From: JABAYQ01 sp018608925
Lineage (GTDB): Bacteria; Bacteroidota; Bacteroidia; Flavobacteriales; UBA7312
DNA length: 64,000 bases
Direction: 5' to 3'
Assembly: GCA_037625715.1 (NCBI GenBank)
Contig: JASJHQ010000078.1
Span: 26,257-90,256 of the forward strand
Shown: positions 56,201 to 64,000 of the stretch, piece by piece
Layout: the number at the start of each line of letters is the position of its first letter
How positions within the stretch are numbered: the stretch's first letter is position 1
Notes under the pieces: model-generated
Database searches by the model: none
Seen by the model: the letters and a program-made list of their open reading frames with translations, nothing else
Told to the model about the DNA's origin: nothing
Program-made: the position numbers and the translations under genes

Positions 56201-59200
56201 TTTGCAACACCTTGGCTACAATTTTCGAAAACACCTTCGGAAGTTACTAGTATCTCAGACGATTCGTTAATAGTGTAAGTAGAATTGAATTGACAACCGT
56301 TTTCATCTAAAACAGTTACGCTGTAATCGCCAGCACTTAAATTTATAAGCTGACTAGTGTTGTCTGGGAACAAATTCCAAGAATAACTGTAATCGCCAGT
56401 ACCTCCACTAACATTAAGAGAAATAGATCCCGTTGAGTCTCCGAAACAATTGACATCAATTATAGATGCTAACACAACTAATTCGGGAGCTTGATCTAAA
56501 AACAAAGAATCTGTTAAACTACAGTTTAATTCATCCTCAACTGTTAAATAATAATTTTGAGAATTAACATTTTCTAAAGATGGAGTAATAGACTCAATTT
56601 CTGCGTTTTCATTTGTCCAAACGAAAGAGTATTGACCAAAGCCTCCAATAACATTTGTAAAGATGTTACCATCTGATTCGTTAAAACAACTAACTACTTC
56701 TTGAGAAAAGTTAATAGAAATGCTATCGTTTTCAGTTATATCGAATTGAGAGGATGCAATACAATTATTAGCATCGGAAATAACTAGGTCATACTGACCA
56801 GCACTTAAATCATTTAAGTTATTTAAATTATTGTTTGTAGAAAATCCTGCAGCATTATTTAACGAATAATTAAATGGAGCAGAACCGTTAGTAACATTAA
56901 CTGTTGCAGAACCAGTATTATCACCAAAACAATCTACTTGAATTAGATTTTCGATATTAATAATAACCTCATCAGGATTAATTAGCTCAATGGAAGTAGA
57001 GTTTATACATCCTAAATTTTGGTCTGTCAACTCAACCGAGTAAATACCAGGACCAATATTGGAAAGAGAGTTAATCGCCCCACCTTGTTGCGAAGGAATC
57101 TCCACTCCATTAAGAGACCATTGATAAGAAATTACACCATTTATGGGATCATTATTTAGGTAAAAAGGATCTACATATAAAGAAGCAACATTGTCATCAA
57201 AACAAATATTTTGATTTAGCTCAAATATCACACCTTGAATTAATGGATTTGTAGAAGCAGTAATCTCAACAGTTTCTTGAGGTAAAACACATCCGTTAGC
57301 GTCCACACCATTTACATATATTAAACCTTCGGCTAATCCTGTTGCAGTATTTCCTATCTGAGAAATATTATTCTCCTGATTGATTGTCCATAAATAATTT
57401 ACTGGACTAGCAGCACCAATGGAAGATACCTGAGCAGAAGCGCCATTTACATTAGAACAGTTTGACGGAATAACAAGAGTAGTCAGTTCAATTTGTTGAG
57501 GCTGATCAATAGAAAATGTTTGTGTTTGTATACAGCCTAAACTATCGATTACTTCTAATTGATAGTTTCCGATAGCAACATCCTCTAAAACAGCACTAAA
57601 ACTTATTGGAGTAATGTTAGCCAAGGAGATTACTGATGACCATACCGAATTAATATTACCAACCGTATTCTCTACACTGAATGATGCAGAACCAGAGCTA
57701 GCTCCATAACATATTACATCGTTCTCATTAACCGTTAATAAAATTTCATTAGGGTCAGTTAATAAAACTGATTCGCTAAGCTGACAACCAGAATCATCAC
57801 TAACAATAAATGTATAATTATCGGCAACTAAAGTGTTCGATAAACTTTGATTAGTAACCTCGACATTCGATGAGTTAAGTAAACTATAGCTATAATTGCC
57901 AGAACCACCACTAACTTCAGAAGAGATTATCCCGTCGCTTAATCCAAAGCAAGAAGGACTAGAAGAGTCTAACACTAAATTTAGTGCAGTAGGTTCTCCA
58001 AGTACAAACTCTGCTGTAGAAGTACAGAAATTAGAGTCCGTAGCAATAACAGAGTAAGTTGCAGAAATTAAGTTTTGTATTGTTGGGGAAATACCACCAT
58101 CAAGAGAAGATATTTGTCCGCCATCTATAAACCAGCTGTAATTGAATGATCCTACACCACCATCGGCATCTGCTGTTAAAGCACCGTCGGAAAAACCATT
58201 ACATATTATTGGAGTAACCACAAATTCGATAGAAATAGGATCAGGATCAACAATCGCTACACTTTCAGTGAAAACACAACCATTCTGATCGGTAATAATT
58301 AAATCATAGTTACCTTGAGAAAGGTTGGTAATGTTATTAGAAATAACGCTTGAAGGAGACCATAAATAATTAAACCCTCCATTCGATCCGCTTACAACAG
58401 CATTAATAATTGCATCCGAGGATCCTATACACGAAGGAGGAGTAATTATTGTATTTACCTCAAAATCTGGAATCGCGTTAATTGTAAAATACTCAATAGA
58501 TTCACAACCTAAAGCATCCACAATACTAACATAATAATCACCAGCTGAGAAATTGTTAATACTTAAGACGTTTAGGTCTAATCCGTTTATTGGAAAAATG
58601 TTTCCGACCTCATACCAATTAATTTGAAATGGCCCTACTCCACCTGAAAAAGATAAATTAGCCGAACCATCTTCTATATTCGGGCAAGAAGGAGAGTTCG
58701 TCAGAACCGTTACTAAAATAGTATCTATTTCCGGCACTGTAACTCCAAATATCTGAAAATTAGAAGCAGGTGTAGAACAGCCATTTGCATCCGTAACTAC
58801 TAGAGGATAAGTTCCTGACTGCAGAGGATTTCCTGACACAAATTGTTCTAATCCATTTTCTTCGAAAGCAGCAAAAAACTCGTAACCAAAGAAACTAATA
58901 TCATAAGGAATTACATTATTGTAAGGTGTACCTCCAGTAATTGTCATATGAACTTGTGGTGCAAAAGAATTGAAACAATCTACATTATCTAATGTGTAGC
59001 TAAACGAATAAGGCTCAGGAGATTCTATTAAAGCATTAAAGGTGTCAAAGCATCCTCCAGCATCTTCAACAAAAACATTATAATTACCCTCAGGCAATGA
59101 TGAAAAGTTTATAAAATTAGTATTAGTAAAATACTCTTGTAATAAAATACTTCCGTCAAACAAACTAACTTTAAATGGAGGAAACCCTCCTACAAAAGTG

Positions 59201-62200
59201 TTAGTTGAGAAAATTTGAGCATCATTAACACCAGTACAAGTCGGTTGTGCAACATCCACTTCACCAATAGAAAAATTACAAGAGTCTTCATTAATCACAA
59301 ACTGTTCGAATGAAGAACAGCTATTTACATCTACCACTTCAATATTATAAATGGTTCCACCGCATAAAGAATCTATAGTTGGAGACGAATCTCCATTAGA
59401 CCAATTATATGTAAAAGGCCCTTCTCCTATTACAGTGGTAATACTAGCAATACCGTTACAAATTCCGTTTGGAACAGATGAGGTATTTACTAAATTAAAT
59501 GAAAACTCTTCTGGGTTCTCTAAAACAAGATTACCTATTCCAAGAGTTTGAGAAGAAACAAAACACTGCTGATCGTTTTCAACAGTAAATCGATATGCTC
59601 CTTCACATAAAAAAGAAATTACATTAGTATTTCCGATTAACTGATCGTTATTTTCATTGAACCAGCTAAAAACTTCTGTTTGAGAATTTAATGTATTTAC
59701 ATTAAATGCTCCATCGCAATTATCAAAACAACTAATCTCTTGAGTAGAATAATTACTGTAGCTAATTAATTGTGGTGCTTCTAAATTTATTGAAATAGGC
59801 TGGGAAGAACAATTTGTTTGATCGGAAATAGTTACGCCATAAATACCTGGGTTAAGATCTTCGACCTGCTGAATTGAAGGTAATGAAGGGTCTGACCAAT
59901 TGTATAAATAAATACCTGTTCCGTTTGTATTTCCACCTTGAGCTACTAAAACAATCTGTCCGTCAGAACCAAAAGTGTTTGTTCCTGGTGCACAATTCGG
60001 ATAAGTAATAAGTGTATCGGCCAAAGTAATTTCATCTGGCTGATCAATAGTATAATATTCTATTTGTTGGCAGTTTGATGAATCAGTTACAATAACAACG
60101 TATTGACCTGCAGATAAACTAAAAGGATTTACATCTAACAAATTTAAGCCTTGGTACTGAATAGTATAATTTCCAGAACCTCCACTAATATCAGTTAAAG
60201 GATCTACAATTATCTTACCATCGTTAAGTCCAAAACAACTAGGCGAAACAAGCTCAGGAGCAATTACAATAGGCTCAGGCTCTTCTAAAACAAAATTATA
60301 GGTTTGAAAACAATTTGCAAAGTCACTTATTTCTAAAGTATATTGCGTTCCGCTTGGTAAGGTTAAAGAGCTATTCAATGATGAATTAATAGAAATATTT
60401 GGTAAAATATCATCAATAACACCATCACCATCGATATCCCCTTGCATGAAGCAATTATATGGAGCAATTCCTCCAGAAACATTAAAGTTTACTAATGCAT
60501 TATCTCCATTACATTGAGCTACCTGAATGTTAGGGTTAATACTTACATCACAAGTATCTTCATTTACTGCATAGTCGTATAAATCTACACAACCTTTATT
60601 ATCTGTAACAGTAAGCGAATAAATTCCTGAAAACAAATTGCTAACATCTTGATTTGAAGAACTGAAATTAGGGCCTAGCCAATCCGATTGGTAAGGGCCA
60701 TTTCCACCAACAATAGTAATATCAATAGAGCCGGTGTTAGATCCGTTAATTACAACATCTGTTATACTTGAAAAAACTTGAATCTGTGGCTGTTCTTCAA
60801 CAGTAGTTGTTAAATTTGTAGCACAACCCAAATCATCAACAATTTGATAATCGTATTGACCAGCACTTAAATTATTAACCGTGTAAGGAATACCTAGAAG
60901 AGTCTGATTGGTATCATTATCTCCAATTATGGTGTAAGCACCACTTGCTCCAGAAATATTAAATGTCAAACTTCCATTAGAAATTAAAGCATTTTGGTTA
61001 ATGTCTATTTCGTTACAACTAGGCGATTGCGAAGTAGTATTAACTAAAATAGGATCTGGCTCCGAAATAGTACTTACTAAAATTTGCTGACAACCATTTC
61101 CATCAGAAAGTGTGGAAGAGAATAAACCAGCGCCTAAATTGAAAACAGAATCTACAACGAACTGTCCATTCAATTCGATGGTATAAGGAGGATTATCATT
61201 AGAGTAATCGTACACGATGTAACCATCGTTATATCCAAAACAACTTACATCAACTACATTTGCTGAAAAGTCTAATGCTGGAGGATTTATAAAGGTAAAA
61301 TTAGTAGAAAGCGAACAACCGCTATCATCGGTAACATTCAACACGTAATCTCCAGCAGCTAAATCATTTATTAGATTTCCTGAGAAATTATTTCCAGAAT
61401 TGATTTCTTGCAAAGAATAAGAATAAGGAAAAGTCCCTCCACTTGCTAAAACATCAACAATACCATCGTCAACATTGTTACAACTAGGTGTAGAAGTTGT
61501 AAGAGAAGCAAAACCTAATACTCCAGGCTCGACAATATTTACGGTAGTAAGCAGTAAAGACAGACAGTTATTGTCGTCAGTTACGGTTAAACTATAATTA
61601 GATGGTGATAAAGAATCAGGGTTGGCAGTATTAAATAATTGTCCGTTAGATGACTCCCAACTAAAAGTATAAGGAGATACACCTCCTTGAACTTGTGTGT
61701 TAGAAATAAACCCATCATCTTCATTAAAGCAACTTACATTATTAGCAGTTGCAGAAACAAAAGAAATAAAAGTAGGTTCTGTTATTTCAAAAGAGAAAAG
61801 CTCTTGGCAAGAACCATCGTTAACAGATAGAGTGTATGTACCTGCTTCTAGATTGTTTAAAGAGTTTGAATTCCCTAAAAAAGAATTGCTCTCGTCAACC
61901 CAGCTATACGTATAAGACCCTGAACCACCAGAAATGGTAATATCTAAAAATCCGTCCGAACCAGAAAAACAGCTCACGTTAGTAAGTGTTGAATCTGAAA
62001 CAACTATTTCGTTAGGCTCATTAATGAAAAATTGAGTGAGATAATTATTGTTAGTACAATTGTTATTATCTACAACCGAAAGTTCGTAAAAGTCAGGGGC
62101 TAAATTACTTATCTGAAATATATTACTGTTTAAAAGGCTGTAGTTGGTTGTTGGAGAACTCAAGCCTGATAATGTCATGTTATAAATTGGGGAACCGCCT

Positions 62201-63375
62201 AAAACCTGAAGGTTAACATCTCCATCTTCAGCTTCAAAACAACTTACATCGTTAATGTTAAATAATGACACATCAATACTATCAGCAAAATTGATAGTGA
62301 AACTAGAAAGAGTTGTACAGTTATTTTGATCGTTTACAACAATACTGTAAGAGTCAGCTGGTAAAGCCTGAACATTATTTGTGCTAGTTCCATTTGGCCA
62401 TTGGTATTGTATTGTTCCAGTTCCTCCTGAAGCACTGATTGTAACCTGCCCTAGATTCTCCACACAAACAGGATCAGTAATTTGCTCGTTTGTTACCACT
62501 AATTCTGGTATAGGGTTTATTGTAATACTTTCAGATGGACTCTCACAATCAATATTATCTTTTACTACTACAGAATATGTTCCCGCACCAACTATATTAG
62601 ATTCTGTTGTTACAGCATTGCTCCATAAGTAAGTATATGGAGCCCCATTTCCTCCATTTGGATTAGAAATAATTTGTGCATCACCAGAGTTAAAACAACT
62701 TTCAATAACAGATTGAGATACATTAGGATCAATTATTGAAGGTTCAGAAATAGTAGCACTAAAAGAGTTGTTCTGACAACCGTTTCCATCCGTTAAAATC
62801 AAATTATATTCTCCTCCGGCCAGATTTGTTATTTCTGAAATTACAGAACCATCATTACTCGAAGAACTATAACCGTTTGGACCAATCCAACTAAAACTTA
62901 ATGGAGGAACTCCTCCAGTACCGGCTACTTTAAGAGAACCATCGGTATCTCCATTACAAATTAATATTTCGTTAGATGAAAGCTGCTGAATATTTGTAAT
63001 TGCTGGCCAAGTAGAGGTTGTATGGTTAAGATTGTCTAATTCATTAAAAGAATCATCATAAAGCACAACATTATAATCACCGTTTAATTCAAAACAATAA
63101 TCGAAAGTACCAATGTTTGCTACTGATGAAAAATTAGGGTCGTTAGTAAAGTCTTCAAAAATACTTGCAAGTTGACCAAAGGTTCCGTCGCCAATATCTC
63201 TCCAAACCCATAAATCGTATGAGGAATTATTATCAAGGTTTTGAAACTCAATATCTACACATTCAAAATCTCCATAACAGTTAATAGAACTTGTAATGGT
63301 TAAGTCGTTAATTGATTGTCCAATCAAAAAAATTGGACTCAATAATGCTAGCAATAAAAACTTATTAATAGTCAA
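53245..63375 (-). CDS. Giant SprB-repeat surface adhesin with T9SS type B sorting domain
   Basis: A 3,376-residue secreted protein: signal peptide (ends near PIFLIGQ), a short N-domain (to ~residue 130), about 38 SprB-like repeats of 75-90 residues counted by eye, and a ~90-residue gliding-motility-associated C-terminal (CHU_C, T9SS type B) domain with TFSPNFDGVNDSFIP, IFNQWGVRVFY and SWDGKGLNG. Each repeat has a Cys near the start (NVSCFGxxDG), a GGxxPYxYSW turn, an LxAGxYxLxVxDxxGC segment and ends I-x-EP. The two Cys of a repeat could pair. In Flavobacterium johnsoniae SprB is the mobile gliding adhesin; here adhesion and/or gliding is inferred. Start is TTG at 63375. It is co-transcribed with its SprF-like partner downstream. 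Confidence 0.93.
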   Translation of the reverse strand: MTINKFLLLALLSPIFLIGQSINDLTITSSINCYGDFECVDIEFQNLDNNSSYDLWVWRDIGDGTFGQLASIFEDFTNDPNFSSVANIGTFDYCFELNGDYNVVLYDDSFNELDNLNHTTSTWPAITNIQQLSSNEILICNGDTDGSLKVAGTGGVPPLSFSWIGPNGYSSSSNDGSVISEITNLAGGEYNLILTDGNGCQNNSFSATISEPSIIDPNVSQSVIESCFNSGDAQIISNPNGGNGAPYTYLWSNAVTTESNIVGAGTYSVVVKDNIDCESPSESITINPIPELVVTNEQITDPVCVENLGQVTISASGGTGTIQYQWPNGTSTNNVQALPADSYSIVVNDQNNCTTLSSFTINFADSIDVSLFNINDVSCFEAEDGDVNLQVLGGSPIYNMTLSGLSSPTTNYSLLNSNIFQISNLAPDFYELSVVDNNNCTNNNYLTQFFINEPNEIVVSDSTLTNVSCFSGSDGFLDITISGGSGSYTYSWVDESNSFLGNSNSLNNLEAGTYTLSVNDGSCQELFSFEITEPTFISFVSATANNVSCFNEDDGFISNTQVQGGVSPYTFSWESSNGQLFNTANPDSLSPSNYSLTVTDDNNCLSLLLTTVNIVEPGVLGFASLTTSTPSCNNVDDGIVDVLASGGTFPYSYSLQEINSGNNFSGNLINDLAAGDYVLNVTDDSGCSLSTNFTFINPPALDFSANVVDVSCFGYNDGYIVYDYSNDNPPYTIELNGQFVVDSVFNLGAGLFSSTLSDGNGCQQILVSTISEPDPILVNTTSQSPSCNEIDINQNALISNGSLTFNISGASGAYTIIGDNDTNQTLLGIPYTVNNLSAGQYDYQIVDDLGCATNLTTTVEEQPQIQVFSSITDVVINGSNTGSIDITIVGGNGPYQSDWLGPNFSSSNQDVSNLFSGIYSLTVTDNKGCVDLYDYAVNEDTCDVSINPNIQVAQCNGDNALVNFNVSGGIAPYNCFMQGDIDGDGVIDDILPNISINSSLNSSLTLPSGTQYTLEISDFANCFQTYNFVLEEPEPIVIAPELVSPSCFGLNDGKIIVDPLTDISGGSGNYTIQYQGLNLLDVNPFSLSAGQYVVIVTDSSNCQQIEYYTIDQPDEITLADTLITYPNCAPGTNTFGSDGQIVLVAQGGNTNGTGIYLYNWSDPSLPSIQQVEDLNPGIYGVTISDQTNCSSQPISINLEAPQLISYSNYSTQEISCFDNCDGAFNVNTLNSQTEVFSWFNENNDQLIGNTNVISFLCEGAYRFTVENDQQCFVSSQTLGIGNLVLENPEEFSFNLVNTSSVPNGICNGIASITTVIGEGPFTYNWSNGDSSPTIDSLCGGTIYNIEVVDVNSCSSFEQFVINEDSCNFSIGEVDVAQPTCTGVNDAQIFSTNTFVGGFPPFKVSLFDGSILLQEYFTNTNFINFSSLPEGNYNVFVEDAGGCFDTFNALIESPEPYSFSYTLDNVDCFNSFAPQVHMTITGGTPYNNVIPYDISFFGYEFFAAFEENGLEQFVSGNPLQSGTYPLVVTDANGCSTPASNFQIFGVTVPEIDTILVTVLTNSPSCPNIEDGSANLSFSGGVGPFQINWYEVGNIFPINGLDLNVLSINNFSAGDYYVSIVDALGCESIEYFTINAIPDFEVNTIITPPSCIGSSDAIINAVVSGSNGGFNYLWSPSSVISNNITNLSQGNYDLIITDQNGCVFTESVAIVDPDPISIEFVVTPIICNGFSDGALTADADGGVGSFNYSWFIDGGQISSLDGGISPTIQNLISATYSVIATDSNFCTSTAEFVLGEPTALNLVLDSSSPSCFGLSDGIISSEVSGGSGNYSYSLLNSSNVEVTNQSLSNTLVADNYTFIVSDDSGCQLSESVLLTDPNEILLTVNENDVICYGASSGSASFSVENTVGNINSVWSSVISLANITPISFSAVLEDVAIGNYQLEVIDSLGCIQTQTFSIDQPQQIELTTLVIPSNCSNVNGASAQVSSIGAASPVNYLWTINQENNISQIGNTATGLAEGLIYVNGVDANGCVLPQETVEITASTNPLIQGVIFELNQNICFDDNVASLYVDPFYLNNDPINGVISYQWSLNGVEIPSQQGGAINSLSNIGPGIYSVELTDQNLGCINSTSIELINPDEVIINIENLIQVDCFGDNTGSATVNVTNGSAPFNYSLNNAAGFSTNNNLNNLNDLSAGQYDLVISDANNCIASSQFDITENDSISINFSQEVVSCFNESDGNIFTNVIGGFGQYSFVWTNENAEIESITPSLENVNSQNYYLTVEDELNCSLTDSLFLDQAPELVVLASIIDVNCFGDSTGSISLNVSGGTGDYSYSWNLFPDNTSQLINLSAGDYSVTVLDENGCQFNSTYTINESSEILVTSEGVFENCSQGVANITSVSGGVSPYDFYWDADPTNTTNSITGLSLGTHHTFYVYDSFNCFFVDSVLIDGTNEIITNASVAQDVACYSDSNGSISVTIVNDDLYPYSYSLNNPFNFENTVITQSFVVEDLIAGSYVVYIKDAEDCIDSTSIVIISEPELLELSTSSADVLCNGNSDGIISISAIGGISPYTISLDGGNTTLLTSNGTESLSVSSGLYDIIVSDENDCVVSSQELIEEPELLEIEITELSDYNAYNLSCFNSTNGFVNLLGAGGFGSYQISVNNNDTLDFDSEITISNLSAGDYSFKITDQNFCTITIDTVLIAPLEMVYGLTSVSDFNGLNTSCFGVNDGFLLSAVSGGAGPYDYSSNGGLSFEISNTVNEYQFNDLGAGLSVFQVKDINECIAEFSFEMIGSDELLPSLSSISVIECYGDSTAVLNASVEGGLSSYNYFLSYNDSVFEIASPEVSVLFENLQAGFYELNVSDINGCSNAFNNSSQFIVAQPESITCDVSITEILCNSDQNASVEITNISGGIGNCNLKFYDSFGYYFEQDDLGSFDYLVFDSLYSSSYTTLIVDENDCSAMSIIEISEPDSLQVELVSNQTNCFGDSSGSILVNVIGGNPLYTISSNGQDYFTNDSILIDGLSANQYSINIQDNNGCAKNVSAIVSQPDSIINTYSLVNNVCYAQSQGEVIFTVSGGNMPYQYQLLNTDGLLVSQSDSIYDLAANNYSFIITDSTNCIATAEITISEPQEILIDHVIGDESCINLNDGSISTYVYDYQNSFETFWSSNLLSGLENNNVAPGLYVITVVDNIGCFVTDSLTVKSASNLEFISTITAPECNYISNGQLDIDFVNEGAYSVLLESAEIGLQANGTNGVSFNDLFASDYNLTIVYNQNCVFDTLITIESNDGYSCIVTEPTFSPNFDGVNDSFIPMLNFDQNVELSIFNQWGVRVFYEESSFPSWDGKGLNGSILPTADYYYIIKFNNQFYKDITGIITLLK

Positions 63376-63406
63376 GGTTAAAGATTTTACTTGTTAAAAA
63401 CTTGTT

Positions 63407-63414
63407 CAAAAGTA
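63407..63414 (-). promoter_or_regulatory. Candidate -7 box of the adhesin operon
   Basis: Minus-strand TACTTTTG fits TAnnTTTG and lies 31 bp before the TTG start at 63375. No convincing -33 TTTG. Confidence 0.4.
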
Positions 63415-63573
63415 ATTTAATTTTATTTAAAAACACCACATATTTATTAAAATCCAACAAATCCACATGATTAGACGACAAAAAATAAATCTGAAATTAA
63501 ACAAAATTCAGTGTTTATTATTAAAATGGTAAATTCGCAGGAATTACCTTTTACCTTTTAAACCTCCTTAACA

Positions 63574-64000
63574 ATGATCAATAGTGTCGTTAAAAAATTA
63601 ATATTAATGTCGTTTGTAGCAATGAGCCTAAATGGTTTTTGCCAAACAGAGACCCTATTATTTAATTATACTGGAACATCTCAAACTTGGGTAGTTCCTC
63701 CTTGCGTCTATACTATTGATGTTAGTGCTGAAGGTGCAAGTGGTGGTGGATCTAACTCAGGACAAGGCGCTGTAATAAGCGGAACTTTGAATGTAACACC
63801 TGGACAAACACTTTTTATAAACGTTGGAGGTCAAGGATCAGCAACTTCTGGCGGTTTTAACGGAGGAGGAGCTCCTGCTGGAGCTAACAATCTAGCTAAC
63901 AGCTCTTTTGGTGGCGGTGGCGCCTCTGACATCAACACTTCAACAAATTTAAACGATAGACTTATTGTAGCTGCTGGAGGTGGAGGAACAGGAGGTGGAA
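63574..64000 (+). CDS. Glycine-rich secreted protein, 5' part (runs off window)
   Basis: ATG at 63574 opens a frame that stays open to the window end (~142 residues seen). It has a signal peptide (KKLILMSFVAMSLNGFCQ), then a domain beginning LLFNYTGTSQTWVVPPCVYT and continuing with IDVSAEGASGGG, INVGGQG and FGGGGASDINTS, matching the glycine-rich domain found in many large Bacteroidota surface proteins. Such proteins usually end in a T9SS sorting domain, but that part is outside the window. It is divergent from the adhesin gene with a 198-bp gap. Confidence 0.8.
   Translation, partial: MINSVVKKLILMSFVAMSLNGFCQTETLLFNYTGTSQTWVVPPCVYTIDVSAEGASGGGSNSGQGAVISGTLNVTPGQTLFINVGGQGSATSGGFNGGGAPAGANNLANSSFGGGGASDINTSTNLNDRLIVAAGGGGTGGG

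Noticed and set aside
53245..63375. The regularly spaced repeats could suggest a CRISPR array or DNA satellite.
   Set aside because: The periodicity is at protein level (75-90 residues) inside one uninterrupted frame; DNA of the units is diverged and no short identical repeats with spacers are present.

Overview
The window is low-GC, gene-dense DNA from a free-living, probably marine, member of the Bacteroidota (order Flavobacteriales by gene content and order). The signs are type IX secretion (T9SS) sorting domains of both type A and type B, a giant SprB-like adhesin beside a PorP/SprF-like protein, promoters of the form TAnnTTTG, conserved blocks such as lptE-secG-groESL and purH-mreBCD-mrdA-rodA, and frequent TTG/GTG starts. 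The species cannot be named from the sequence.

Positions 1-38,130 are almost entirely housekeeping. They hold the end of a sigma-54 activator, lptE, secG and groES-groEL; heme A synthase with a metal-binding lipoprotein; a DMT exporter; rplU-rpmA; serS with two envelope proteins; a DUF4286 gene, rsmA, mgtE and a 2-hydroxyacid dehydrogenase; a T9SS type A protein; lysC-like aspartate kinase with a GNAT; fbp-mfd; an ABC permease; purH and the rod-shape operon; a PpiD-like foldase; a CNNM/CorC protein, lptC, a TPR protein, an outer-membrane barrel and coaX; and tRNA-Phe(GAA).

Positions 38,130-46,000 look like an accessory region downstream of the tRNA. An imperfect 80-bp direct repeat brackets a lipoprotein resembling the N,N-dimethylformamidase beta-subunit family. 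It is followed by a BcgI-like restriction-modification locus (nuclease-methyltransferase plus specificity subunit) whose frame is broken at about five places, an HxlR regulator, two multi-pass membrane proteins, and an mscS gene with an in-frame stop. Positions 46,000-49,900 carry an M48 protease lipoprotein and several unrecognised membrane proteins and lipoproteins.

Positions 49,900-63,400 are the most distinctive part: a minus-strand cluster of a 3,376-residue SprB-repeat adhesin with a T9SS type B C-terminus, a PorP/SprF-like barrel fused to calcium-binding-type repeats and an OmpA domain, a barrel protein ending in a SPOR domain, and a small secreted protein. I read it as a self-contained surface-adhesin export and anchoring module in which two different peptidoglycan-binding domains are attached to the outer-membrane partners. 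A glycine-rich secreted protein starts divergently and runs off the right edge.
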